A DNA stretch of 64,000 nucleotides from Rhodobacter sp. TJ_12 (GTDB taxonomy: Bacteria; Pseudomonadota; Alphaproteobacteria; Rhodobacterales; Rhodobacteraceae): NCBI RefSeq assembly GCF_020023995.1, contig NZ_NRRD01000015.1, positions 23,246 to 87,245 of the forward strand, written 5' to 3'. Below, piece by piece: positions 51,376-59,633 of this stretch. The position numbers and the translations under genes are program-made. Every line of letters begins with the position of its first letter. Within the stretch, counting starts at the first letter, position 1. The notes beneath the pieces were generated by a model. It saw only the letters and a program-made list of their open reading frames with translations. It was not told the origin of the DNA and made no database searches.

Positions 51376-51792
51376 TCAGTCTTCGGGCTCTGCAAGGGGG
51401 TCTTGCGCGGATTCTGCATCCTTTTTTGCCCCGGTGCCCGAACCGATCCGCTTGAGCTTGAGATGCAGCACCTCGCCAGTGGGTTTGTCGGCCTGACGCT
51501 GCACCGCGATTTTGCCCAAGGGCGGCAGCACCAGCGTTTCCCCGCGCGCCAAAGCCTCGGAGAGAACGCCCAAAACCGCCTCGGTCATGTCGCGCGCCAC
51601 TGCGCGTTTGGCCCCGCTGCGCAGCGCCACGCGATCGACGATTTCCTTTTTGCGCACCTGCACGCTGACCGCCACGGCAGGGTCTGGCGCGCGCGCCTGC
51701 ACTGCCCCGTCAGGGGCGCCTATGGGCGCTTCGGGCTGTGACGCCCCCACAGCAGATTTCGCCCCTGTGCTCGTTTTTCTGGACTTGGCCAT
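51376..51792 (-). CDS. HU-like DNA-binding protein
   Basis: A 138-residue protein. Residues about 45-115 match the HU/IHF fold: KKEIVDRVALRSGAKRAVARDMTEAVLGVLSEALARGETLVLPPLGKIAVQ. The DNA-clamping arm with its Pro is not well conserved, so it may be a diverged HU. The N-terminus is an Ala/Pro-rich extension starting MAKSRKTSTGAKS, and the C-terminus is acidic. It lies 20 bp upstream of tRNA-Val on the same strand. Confidence 0.82.
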   Translation of the reverse strand: MAKSRKTSTGAKSAVGASQPEAPIGAPDGAVQARAPDPAVAVSVQVRKKEIVDRVALRSGAKRAVARDMTEAVLGVLSEALARGETLVLPPLGKIAVQRQADKPTGEVLHLKLKRIGSGTGAKKDAESAQDPLAEPED

Positions 51793-51872
51793 CGGCGCCC
51801 CATCGTTCTGGCTACGGCAACACCCTACGGCGCCGCGTGACTACAATCTACGCACTTTCCGCAAAGACGGGG

Positions 51873-51908
51873 CGAAAAGAAACGGCGCGCCCCGGTCGGG
51901 ACGCGCCG
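51873..51908 (-). terminator. Rho-independent terminator after lon
   Basis: About 25 bp past the lon stop on the minus strand: a GC-rich stem CGGCGCG...CGCGCCG (51883-51908, extended by CCCG with CGGG) followed by TTTCTTTTC. Confidence 0.75.
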
Positions 51909-51930
51909 CGATTTTTCTAGCCGCGAAGGG

Positions 51931-54345
51931 TCAATGTGCGGTTGCGCCCTGCCCCGCGCCAGCGCTGGCAGCGGCAGCCGCCGCGGCGGCTTCTTCGGCG
52001 GCCTCGTCCCATTCCACCGCTTCGGGCATCCGCACCAGCGCGCGGGGCAAAACATCGCGCACATGGCTGACCGGAATGATCTCCAACCCCTCTTTGACGT
52101 TGTCGGGGATCTCGGCCAGATCCTTTTCGTTTTCTTCGGGGATCAGGACCGTCTTGATACCGCCGCGCAGCGCTGCGAGCAGTTTTTCCTTCAGCCCACC
52201 GATCGGCATGGCATTGCCGCGCAACGAAACCTCGCCCGTCATCGCGATATCTTTGCGCACCGGGATGCCCGTCAGCACCGACACAATCGAGGTCACCATC
52301 GCCAAACCGGCGCTGGGCCCATCCTTTGGCGTTGCGCCATCGGGCACGTGCACATGGATATCGACCTTTTCGAATTTCGGCGGTTTGACCCCGATTTCAG
52401 GCGCGATCGAGCGGACATAGCTCGAGGCCGCCTCGATCGATTCCTTCATCACATCTCCCAGCTTGCCGGTCGTTTTCATCCGGCCTTTGCCGGGCAGTTT
52501 CAGCGCCTCGATATGCAAAAGATCGCCGCCCACCGAGGTCCAGGCAAGGCCGGTCACAACGCCCACCTGATCTTCGGCCTCGGCCAGACCATAGCGGTGC
52601 CGCTTCACGCCAAGATATTCCCCGACCTTTTCGGCATCGACGGTGATCTGCTTCACCTCGCCTTTGGACTTGATGATCTCGGTCACGGCCTTGCGGCCCA
52701 GCTTCGCGATCTCGCGTTCGAGGTTCCGCACCCCCGCCTCGCGGGTGTAATAGCGGATCACATCGCTCAGCCCCTCATCGGTCAGGCTGAACTCGCCCTT
52801 TTTGAGCCCATGCGACTTGATCTGTTTGGGGATCAGGTGCTGCTTGGCGATTTCGCGCTTTTCATCTTCGGTGTAGCCCGCAAGGCTGATGATCTCCATC
52901 CGGTCCAGAAGCGGGCCGGGCATGTTGTAGCTGTTGGCCGTGGTCAAGAACATCACGTTCGAGAGGTCATATTCCACCTCAAGATAGTGATCGACGAAGG
53001 TCGAGTTTTGCTCTGGGTCCAGCACTTCCAACATGGCCGAGGCCGGGTCGCCCCGGAAATCCTGCCCCATCTTGTCTATTTCATCGAGCAAAATCAGCGG
53101 GTTAGTCGTCTTGGCCTTTTTCAGCGCCTGAATAATCTTGCCGGGCATCGAGCCGATATAGGTGCGCCGGTGCCCCCGAATTTCGGATTCATCGCGCACG
53201 CCGCCCAGCGAAATGCGGATGAATTCGCGTCCCGTCGCCCGCGCGACCGAACGGCCAAGCGAGGTTTTCCCCACGCCGGGCGGGCCGACAAGGCACAGGA
53301 TCGGGCCTTTCAGCTTGGTCGAGCGCGCCTGCACAGCCAGATATTCGACGATGCGTTCTTTGACCTTTTCCAGACCGTAGTGATCGGCATCGAGCACTTT
53401 CTCTGCCGCGATGAGGTCTTTTTTCACGCGGCTTTTCACGCCCCACGGCAGCGCCAAGATCCAATCCAGATAATTGCGCACCACGGTCGCTTCGGCCGAC
53501 ATCGGGCTCATCGAGCGCAGCTTTTTCAGCTCCCCCTCGACCTTATCGCGTGCCTCTTTCGACAGTTTGGTGGCGGCGATCTTTTCCTCAAGCTCGTTGA
53601 TCTCGTTCTGGCCGTCTTCGCCATCGCCCAGCTCGCGCTGGATCGCCTTCATCTGTTCGTTGAGGTAATATTCGCGCTGGGTCTTCTCCATCTGGCTCTT
53701 GACCCGGCTTTTGATCTTTTTCTCGACCTGAAGAACCGAGACCTCGCCCTGCATCAGCCCATAGACTTTTTCCAGTCGGGCGCTGACATCGAGCGTTTCC
53801 AAAAGCTCCTGCTTTTGGCTGACATCTAGCCCAAGGTGGCCCGACACAAGATCGGCCAGCTTGTCGGCTTCCGCGGTTTCGGCCACCGCGGCCATCGCCT
53901 CTTCGGGGATGTTTTTCTTGATCTTGGCGTAGCGTTCGAATTCTTCGGCAACCGAACGAAGCAGCGCGCGGATCGTTTCGACATCGCCTTCGGTTTCTTC
54001 GAGCGGCGCGGCCTCGGCCTCGAAGAACGCCTCATTGGCGATGAAATCGGTGATCTGCACGCGGGTCTTGCCCTCGACCAGCACCTTCACGGTGCCATCG
54101 GGCAGTTTCAGCAGTTGCAGCACATTGGCCAAAACGCCGGTGCGGAAAATGCCATCGGTGGTCGGTTCGTCAACCGAAGGGTCGATCTGGCTGGCCAGCA
54201 GAATCTGGCGGTCGTCGGCCATCACCTCTTCAAGGGCGCGCACCGATTTCTCGCGCCCCACGAAAAGCGGCACGATCATATGCGGGAACACCACGATATC
54301 GCGCAGCGGCAAGACGGGGTGAGAAACGGGATGGGTGTCGGTCAT
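51931..54345 (-). CDS. lon: Lon protease
   Basis: An 804-residue ATP-dependent serine protease. The N-terminal LON domain (VLPLRDIVVFPHMIVPLFVGR) is followed by a coiled coil (QMEKTQREYYLNEQMKAIQRELG), an AAA+ domain with Walker A GPPGVGKTSLG, and the protease domain with catalytic Ser in PKDGPSAGLAM and Lys in IGGLKEKLLAALRGG. The start MTDTHPVSHP is the family start; 13 more codons are open upstream. The C-terminus carries an Ala-rich tail. Lon degrades misfolded and regulatory proteins in the cytoplasm. A promoter and a terminator flank it as a single-gene unit. Confidence 0.98.
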   Translation of the reverse strand: MTDTHPVSHPVLPLRDIVVFPHMIVPLFVGREKSVRALEEVMADDRQILLASQIDPSVDEPTTDGIFRTGVLANVLQLLKLPDGTVKVLVEGKTRVQITDFIANEAFFEAEAAPLEETEGDVETIRALLRSVAEEFERYAKIKKNIPEEAMAAVAETAEADKLADLVSGHLGLDVSQKQELLETLDVSARLEKVYGLMQGEVSVLQVEKKIKSRVKSQMEKTQREYYLNEQMKAIQRELGDGEDGQNEINELEEKIAATKLSKEARDKVEGELKKLRSMSPMSAEATVVRNYLDWILALPWGVKSRVKKDLIAAEKVLDADHYGLEKVKERIVEYLAVQARSTKLKGPILCLVGPPGVGKTSLGRSVARATGREFIRISLGGVRDESEIRGHRRTYIGSMPGKIIQALKKAKTTNPLILLDEIDKMGQDFRGDPASAMLEVLDPEQNSTFVDHYLEVEYDLSNVMFLTTANSYNMPGPLLDRMEIISLAGYTEDEKREIAKQHLIPKQIKSHGLKKGEFSLTDEGLSDVIRYYTREAGVRNLEREIAKLGRKAVTEIIKSKGEVKQITVDAEKVGEYLGVKRHRYGLAEAEDQVGVVTGLAWTSVGGDLLHIEALKLPGKGRMKTTGKLGDVMKESIEAASSYVRSIAPEIGVKPPKFEKVDIHVHVPDGATPKDGPSAGLAMVTSIVSVLTGIPVRKDIAMTGEVSLRGNAMPIGGLKEKLLAALRGGIKTVLIPEENEKDLAEIPDNVKEGLEIIPVSHVRDVLPRALVRMPEAVEWDEAAEEAAAAAAAASAGAGQGATAH

Positions 54346-54411
54346 TTGAAGTCCTCTGTAGCGAAAGGCTCTGGCCCCGTTCATGGCAGCCGGTGCCCTC
54401 CCTTTGACCCA

Positions 54412-54440
54412 TATCTAGGGGGGGGGTGGGCGCAGTTCAA
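54412..54440 (-). promoter_or_regulatory. Promoter of lon with a 9-C tract in the spacer
   Basis: On the minus strand TTGAAC (54440-54435) and TAGATA (54417-54412) are separated by exactly 17 bp, about 65 bp before the lon start codon. This fits sigma-70 and resembles alphaproteobacterial heat-shock promoters in the -35. Nine consecutive C residues occupy the spacer next to the -10, so slippage there would change the spacing. Confidence 0.65.
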
Positions 54441-54762
54441 TGCCACGCATCTGCCCAAGCCGCCCCGTATTCATCGAATCGTTACAGTGCGGCAGAAACG
54501 CCCACCTCGCAAGCACAGCATCTGTCGAATGCGATGGATCGGGGCGCTTTGCCGCCATTGCGCCGCCAAAACATGAAAACCGCGCGCGGGAACGGCAATT
54601 GCCACGATCCGGCCATGACTTGGCCGCTTTCTTGCGCAGAAACTTGCCTTGGGGCGCGATGCAGCCTGCGGATGATTCATATCAAGGTATCGTTAACCTT
54701 TGGTAGATTAATCTAGGACCGCTCGCGCTGTTTCGCGCGGGGCACAGAAGGAGTGCAAGACC

Positions 54763-54954
54763 ATGTCTTACAGTTTGGACCAAGAGTTTCCGGCGCTGTT
54801 TGCCACGGATCGGTCCAGACCGAGCCTTACGAGCCGGTGTGAAGATCATGCGCATCAGGCGTCGGATGCGCGCTGGCCGGCGGGATGGTGGATCGTGCCC
54901 GCGCTGGGCCTTGGCCTGTCCTTTTGGGTTGGCTTGGCGGTGATCCTGTTCTGA
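54763..54954 (+). CDS. 63-residue single-pass membrane protein
   Basis: A small protein, MSYSLDQEFPALFATDRSRP at the start and one C-terminal helix, WWIVPALGLGLSFWVGLAVILF. AAGGAG lies 9 bases before the ATG. The 60 bp upstream hold TAGATTAATCTA (54704-54715), a perfect palindrome, and an AT-rich promoter-like stretch. No family is recognised. The remaining gap 54441-54700 shows nothing else. Confidence 0.65.
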   Translation: MSYSLDQEFPALFATDRSRPSLTSRCEDHAHQASDARWPAGWWIVPALGLGLSFWVGLAVILF

Positions 54955-55017
54955 TCGGGCACCGCCCCATCGGTTTGCACCCAGCCTAAGCTTGCACAGT
55001 GCCCATTGGCCCTTTCT

Positions 55018-56358
55018 TCAAAGGGGCAAGACAAGCTCGACCGCCAGCCCCCCCAAACGCGTGCTGACACCAAGCTGCAAACTGCCCCCATGGCCGCGCG
55101 CGATATCTGCTGCAATTGCCAGTCCCAACCCGACCCCCTGCCCGCGATCTTGGTTGCGCGCCGGATCAAGCCGGGTGAAGGGACGTAACGCCTCTTCGCG
55201 CCGCTCGGGCGGAATGCCGGGGCCATCGTCTTCGACCGTCACCCGCAAACTGCGCGCACGCTGCCCGATCACCACCTCGGCGCGCGTGCCATAGCGCACC
55301 GCATTGCCGATCAGATTTTCAAGCGCCCGGCGCAGCGCATCGGGGCGCGCAGTCACGATCACCGGCCCCTCGGGGCAATCGGCCAATTGCACCGCCTGCC
55401 CCGCACGGCGCGTATCCTCGACCACCTGCGTGACAAGTGCGCAAATGTCGATCCGCTCTGCATCGCCCGAAATCGCCTCTTCGCGCGAAAAGCTCAAAAA
55501 GGCATCCACCAGCTTGCCCATATCTGTGACATCGCGCTCCATCGCGGCGACTTCGTCACGCATATCCGGTTCTTCGGGCAGCATCGACAAGCCCAGCCGC
55601 AACCGGGTCAGCGGCGTGCGCAGATCGTGGCTGATCCCTGAAAGCATCATCCGCCGTTGTTCGATTTGCCGTTCGATCCGGTCGCGCATCTCTATAAAGG
55701 CACGCCCGGCGGCGCGCACCTCAATCGCGCCGGTGGGCCGATAGGGCAAAACCTGCCCCTTGCCAAAGGCTTCGGCCGCCCGCGCAAGCCGCTGGATCGG
55801 CCGCAATTGATTGCGCAAGAAAAGATAGGCGATCACCGTCATCAACACCGAAACGAAAACCATCAGCACCAGCAGTTGATGCGGGTTGGAGGCCGAAACC
55901 CAGCCGCGCGGAAACCGAATATAAAGCCAGCCGTTTTGCGTCACCGCCCACAACTGCACCGCACCGCCCTGCGTCAGATCGATGGCGCGCAGTTCGGGCA
56001 AGCCCTCGCGCAAGGTGCGAATGACGGTGCCGCCGGTAAAATCGCTGGCCTTGCGGGCATCGCCCGTGGGGACCGGCCCCGGCGCGGGCAGTTCCAGCGT
56101 CAGATCCAGCGCCTCTTCCAGCGCGCCCATCTGCGCCTGTGCGCTGTCAAGATCGGGCGCGGCATCCGCCCGTTCGATCACGAGAACAATCTCGCGCAAC
56201 ATCGAGCCGGTCATCTGTTCGGTCACGCGTTCGAAATGGCGCTGAATAAACACGACCGAAACCACCAGCTGAATCGTGATCACCGGCAGCACAAGGATCA
56301 GCGCAGCCCGTCCATAAAGCCCGCGCGGCAGGAGGTGTTTGAGCCAGAGGAAATTCAT
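55018..56358 (-). CDS. EnvZ-like sensor histidine kinase
   Basis: A 446-residue membrane kinase. Two membrane helices (about residues 18-38 and 161-180) flank a periplasmic domain of about 120 residues. A HAMP segment follows, then the H-box SGISHDLRTPLTRLRL with His244, the N-box LENLIGNAVRYG, G1 DDGPGIP and G2 GVGLGLAIAADI. The SHDLRTPLTRLRL box is the EnvZ subgroup form. The start MNFLWLKHLL is used; the long upstream frame overlaps the divergent hydrolase gene. No response regulator is adjacent in the window, so its target is unknown. Confidence 0.9.
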   Translation of the reverse strand: MNFLWLKHLLPRGLYGRAALILVLPVITIQLVVSVVFIQRHFERVTEQMTGSMLREIVLVIERADAAPDLDSAQAQMGALEEALDLTLELPAPGPVPTGDARKASDFTGGTVIRTLREGLPELRAIDLTQGGAVQLWAVTQNGWLYIRFPRGWVSASNPHQLLVLMVFVSVLMTVIAYLFLRNQLRPIQRLARAAEAFGKGQVLPYRPTGAIEVRAAGRAFIEMRDRIERQIEQRRMMLSGISHDLRTPLTRLRLGLSMLPEEPDMRDEVAAMERDVTDMGKLVDAFLSFSREEAISGDAERIDICALVTQVVEDTRRAGQAVQLADCPEGPVIVTARPDALRRALENLIGNAVRYGTRAEVVIGQRARSLRVTVEDDGPGIPPERREEALRPFTRLDPARNQDRGQGVGLGLAIAADIARGHGGSLQLGVSTRLGGLAVELVLPL

Positions 56359-56399
56359 GGCAAAAAGCCTAGCGGTGACGGTGAAGGAGGGGAAGCGAA

Positions 56400-57290
56400 A
56401 TGGCACTGGAACAGTTGACAGAAGGCATTCGGCGGATTGTGGCGCCCAATCCTTCGCCGCTGACGTACCATGGCACCAATACCTATGTGCTGGGCAATGG
56501 GCGAGTGGCGGTGCTGGACCCCGGCCCCGAGATTGCCACGCATCTGCAAGCGATTCTGGACGGGCTTGGCACCGCAGAAACCGTAGCCGCAATTTTGGTG
56601 ACCCATGCGCATCTGGATCATTCCGAGGGCGCACGCACGCTGGCCACCCGGACCGGCGCCCCGGTTTTTGCCTATGGCCCCCCGCAAGCGGGCCGCTCGG
56701 CGGTGATGGAAACGCTGGCGGCCGAGGGGCTTGCGGGCGGCGGCGAGGGGGTGGATGCCAGCTTCTTCCCCGATCAGGTCCTGGGACATGGCACCCGTCT
56801 GTCGCTGGGCGACTGGGCGGTGACGGCGCTGTTTACGCCGGGGCATTTTTGCAATCATCTAAGCTTTCGCATGGGCGAGGCGATCTTCACCGGCGATGTG
56901 GTGATGGGCTGGTCCAGCACGCTGATCTCTCCCCCTGATGGCGATCTGGGCGATTATTACGAATCACTCGACGTGCTGGCCGCCGAGAATGCACAGGTGT
57001 TTTATCCCGCCCATGGCGACCCGATCACCGACCCAGCGGCGCGGCTTGCCGAATTGCGCGCCCATCGCGCGGCCCGCACCGAACAAATCCTCGCCACGCT
57101 GGCGGATCAAGGTCCGGCCACGACCACCGCGCTGACCGCTGCCATCTACACCGACACCCCGCCCGACCTGCAATTTGCCGCCCGCCGTAACGTCTTTGCC
57201 CATCTGGTGGAACTTGAAAAAGCGGGCCGCGTCAGTGCCACACCGACGCTCGCCAGCGAGGCCGTTTTCATGCTTTGTCCCTCGGGGTAA
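56400..57290 (+). CDS. Metallo-beta-lactamase-fold hydrolase (LACTB2-like)
   Basis: A 296-residue hydrolase with the two-zinc motif VTHAHLDHSEGA, LFTPGHFCNHLSF, FTGDVVMGWSST and YPAHGDPITD. The C-terminal 70 residues form the winged-helix tail of LACTB2/Rv2581-type proteins (RTEQILATLADQGPATTTALTAAIY). The His in the TPGH motif is kept. It is divergent from the EnvZ-like gene by 41 bp. It could be a glyoxalase II-like thioesterase or an endoribonuclease, as LACTB2 is. Confidence 0.88.
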   Translation: MALEQLTEGIRRIVAPNPSPLTYHGTNTYVLGNGRVAVLDPGPEIATHLQAILDGLGTAETVAAILVTHAHLDHSEGARTLATRTGAPVFAYGPPQAGRSAVMETLAAEGLAGGGEGVDASFFPDQVLGHGTRLSLGDWAVTALFTPGHFCNHLSFRMGEAIFTGDVVMGWSSTLISPPDGDLGDYYESLDVLAAENAQVFYPAHGDPITDPAARLAELRAHRAARTEQILATLADQGPATTTALTAAIYTDTPPDLQFAARRNVFAHLVELEKAGRVSATPTLASEAVFMLCPSG

Positions 57291-57349
57291 AAAAAACGCA
57301 TCTCCCCCCTTGCGCCGCCCCCAGACCCTAGCTATACACCGCCGCGTGT

Positions 57350-57424
57350 TCCGGCGTAGCTCAGCGGTAGAGCAGTTGACTGTTAATCAATTGGTCGTAG
57401 GTTCGATCCCTACCGCCGGAGCCA
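57350..57424 (+). tRNA. tRNA-Asn (GTT)
   Basis: A complete cloverleaf: acceptor TCCGGCG with CGCCGGA, D arm GCTCAGCGGTAGAGC, anticodon stem GTTGA/TCAAT with loop CTGTTAA (anticodon GTT), and T arm GTAGG-TTCGATC-CCTAC. Discriminator G and encoded CCA end at 57424. An integrase gene begins its 3' side 180 bp away, so the tRNA 3' end is a likely attachment site. Confidence 0.97.
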
Positions 57425-57471
57425 AAAATCAAAGAAAATCAAGACGTTAGTAGCTGGCCAAAATGGTCAGC

Positions 57472-57502
57472 GTCCGACGTCCGAACCTGTCCGACTTCGG
57501 AC
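57472..57502. repeat. Clustered GTCCGA boxes next to the integrase
   Basis: Three direct copies of GTCCGA (starting 57472, 57479, 57489) and one inverted copy (TCGGAC, 57497-57502) lie within 31 bp between tRNA-Asn and the integrase 3' end. They may be integrase arm-type or excisionase sites. Confidence 0.45.
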
Positions 57503-57564
57503 GGTGTTCGCGGGCGCTCGATCATGTTGCCAACGCCGGCAAAATGATCCGCATTTGCCGCAGC

Positions 57565-57593
57565 AAAAAGCCCCGCGAATCGCGGGGCTTTTT
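57565..57593. terminator. Bidirectional terminator between tRNA-Asn and integrase
   Basis: AAAAAGCCCCGCG, a 3-nt loop and CGCGGGGCTTTTT form a 13-bp perfect stem with A/T runs on both sides. It would stop integrase transcripts and any read-through from tRNA-Asn. Confidence 0.9.
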
Positions 57594-57605
57594 GTTTGGC
57601 TATGC

Positions 57606-58874
57606 TCACGCCTTTTTCCTTTCCGGCTTGGTGGGGCGGCGCAGGGCGGTGACCGCGCGGCCCGAGGTTTCGATTTGTGGCGACATGTAGATGTCTGCCA
57701 GGTGCTGGTCGGTGGCGGCCGAGTTGCCCAGCACATCGGCCGTGTCATCTTTCGAGGCCCCGCCCGCGCGGGAGAGCGCGCCGAAGGTGCGGCGCAGATC
57801 TCGGAATTGCAATTGGGCGATTGCGGTGGCGGCGTCGCCCTGCCCCTTGGCTTGAAGGGCGGCGGCGGCGGCGCGGCGGATGGCGCCCCAGCGGTTTTGG
57901 AAACGGTCTTCCGCGCCTGCGCCTGTGAAGGGCTGGCCGGTGCGATCATCCCAGACGAGAGCGGCAGCGGCGAGCGCATCGGCGCTGGCGTGGCCGGCAT
58001 TGGCGGCGGCGGTGCGCGCGCGGGCCTGCGCGATCGCGGCTTCGAGCGCGGGGGCGGCGTCATCGTGAATGACCACGGTGCCCTGATTGCCGCGCTTTTG
58101 GCGCGTGAGGGCCCAGATCCAGCACGGCCGCGGTTCAGCCCAGCCCATCAGTTGCAGCGGCCGACGCTGAAACTCGCCCAAGGTGGCCAGCCGCAAATCG
58201 GTTTGGCGCTGGCCCGTGTAAAGGCCGAGCGTCATGGCGGTGACCATGCCGGGCATGTCGAGGATCTGCGCCGCCTCGATCAGCGCATCGAAGTCTGACC
58301 AACTGGCGGTTTGGCGCCGCCCCTTGGGCGTGGCCATGCCGAGCCGGGTGCAGGGGTTGGAGTTTTCCGGCCGCCAACCGATCAGTTCGGCATGCGCCAT
58401 CAGGATCGACATGTGGCGGATCCGCGCCGAGGCGGTGGCGGTGGATTTGGTGGCGAGCAGCGTTTCGTGCCATTCGTGCATCACCGGTTTGGAAAAGTCG
58501 ATCACCGCATAGGCGCCCCATTTTTGGGCGATGGGCGCGAAGGCTTTGCGGTAGCTGTCTTGGGTCTTGGGCGCGAGGCGGGCAAATTTGGCCGAGCTGG
58601 TATAGGCCACAATCAGCCCGTCGATCGTGCGGCCCATTGGGGCTGCGGCAGCGCGCCGCCCGGTTTTGAGTGCGGCGGCCAATTCACGGTTCAGCCTGCC
58701 CGCTTCGCGCACCGACCAGGTGAGGCGGTTGGCATCGAGCTCGACCACGTCAAAGCCAAGGCGGCGGGCGGGGTTGGACGGTTCCCACCAGATCCGCCAA
58801 GAGCCATCGGCGCGCTGGCGCTGGCGCAGGAGCTGCGGCGGATCGGCGATCAGAAGGCGGGGGGATTTGGACAT
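57606..58874 (-). CDS. Tyrosine-family integrase
   Basis: A 422-residue phage-type recombinase. An N-terminal part (about 1-80) and a core-binding SAM-like domain (GLIVAYTSSAKFARLAPKTQDSYRKAF) precede the catalytic domain. Catalytic Arg is in LYTGQRQTDLRLA, the second Arg in FRDLRRTFGALS (where the usual HxxR reads DLRR), and the nucleophile Tyr in ATDQHLADIYMSP. The C-terminus is basic. It lies 180 bp from tRNA-Asn in the orientation usual for tRNA-targeting islands. Confidence 0.92.
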   Translation of the reverse strand: MSKSPRLLIADPPQLLRQRQRADGSWRIWWEPSNPARRLGFDVVELDANRLTWSVREAGRLNRELAAALKTGRRAAAAPMGRTIDGLIVAYTSSAKFARLAPKTQDSYRKAFAPIAQKWGAYAVIDFSKPVMHEWHETLLATKSTATASARIRHMSILMAHAELIGWRPENSNPCTRLGMATPKGRRQTASWSDFDALIEAAQILDMPGMVTAMTLGLYTGQRQTDLRLATLGEFQRRPLQLMGWAEPRPCWIWALTRQKRGNQGTVVIHDDAAPALEAAIAQARARTAAANAGHASADALAAAALVWDDRTGQPFTGAGAEDRFQNRWGAIRRAAAAALQAKGQGDAATAIAQLQFRDLRRTFGALSRAGGASKDDTADVLGNSAATDQHLADIYMSPQIETSGRAVTALRRPTKPERKKA

Positions 58875-58894
58875 CGGAAAGGCTTTCGGGGGGA

Positions 58895-59101
58895 TTAACC
58901 GTTGGTGATAGGATCTGCCGCCACGGCGAGCGGATCATAGATTTCGCCGCAAGGTTCCCAGTGGCGGGCCGGATCAGTGAGCGTTCGTGCCACGCTCTTT
59001 TGGGCCAGATCTTCGGCCTCATATTTATCGGCTGCATGCACCAAGACGGTGCAGGCAACGGGCTGGTTGGCCACCACCGTCACGCGCCACTGCGCCGCCA
59101 T
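58895..59101 (-). CDS. 68-residue island protein of unknown function
   Basis: MAAQWRVTVVANQPVACTVL followed by HAADKYEAEDLAQKSVARTL and HWEPCGEIYDPLAVAADPI. The ATG overlaps the preceding stop as TGATG. No known family is recognised; the layout suggests a small alpha-beta domain, as in phage accessory proteins. It is the last gene of a four-gene coupled run and lies 20 bp from the integrase start. Confidence 0.65.
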   Translation of the reverse strand: MAAQWRVTVVANQPVACTVLVHAADKYEAEDLAQKSVARTLTDPARHWEPCGEIYDPLAVAADPITNG

Positions 59102-59418
59102 CACGCCACCGCCTTTCCGGTTTTGCGCCAGACAGCAGCGATCCAGTTGCGCAGGAGGCCGTGCGCCCCATAGGTGCAACTGGTGGCAATGCCGAGGCAG
59201 GTGAGGCGATCGGGCGTCGCGGCGCGGCTCGTGGTGTATTTTGCGCCGTAACCGGCCACGAGGCGCGCGATCAGGGCGTCGGGATCTTCGCCCGCATCAA
59301 GCGCGAGGGCGAGCGCCTCGGCGCGGTTTTGCGCCAGCGCTGTGCGTTCGGCGGGCGTGAGGTCTGACACCTTGTAAACTGAGGCGTTATAAATGGGGGC
59401 TTCGGTTTGCATGGTCAT
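59101..59418 (-). CDS. 105-residue island protein of unknown function
   Basis: The protein starts MTMQTEAPIYNASVYKVSDL, contains a helical stretch (TPAERTALAQNRAEALALAL) and ends with a conserved-looking RLTCLGIATSCTYGAHG then LLRNWIAAVWRKTG. Its ATG overlaps the upstream stop by 4 bp and its stop overlaps the next start by 1 bp. The function is unknown; the C-terminal half has the look of a short phage domain. Confidence 0.65.
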   Translation of the reverse strand: MTMQTEAPIYNASVYKVSDLTPAERTALAQNRAEALALALDAGEDPDALIARLVAGYGAKYTTSRAATPDRLTCLGIATSCTYGAHGLLRNWIAAVWRKTGKAVA

Positions 59419-59633
59419 AGCAACAGCTCCATTTCGCGGGCGATCTGGTCGATGTCATGCACTTTGCGCGCATCGTCGTAGGGGGCTGCGATCACATAAA
59501 GCCCCAAGTCACTGGCGGCTGGGCCGGTAGCCTCCACGCTCATTTCTGGCCCACGGTCGAGCACCTTTGCGAGCGCAGCCGCTATCAAGCTCGTGCGCTC
59601 ATGTGCCGGCGTATCTGGGCGGAGCTGCGTCAT
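59415..59633 (-). CDS. 72-residue island protein of unknown function
   Basis: MTQLRPDTPAHERTSLIAAA at the start and AAPYDDARKVHDIDQIAREM near the end. The start is fixed by the 4-bp overlap with the stop of the upstream gene; the longer open frame lies inside that gene. No family is recognised. Confidence 0.6.
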   Translation of the reverse strand: MTQLRPDTPAHERTSLIAAALAKVLDRGPEMSVEATGPAASDLGLYVIAAPYDDARKVHDIDQIAREMELLL

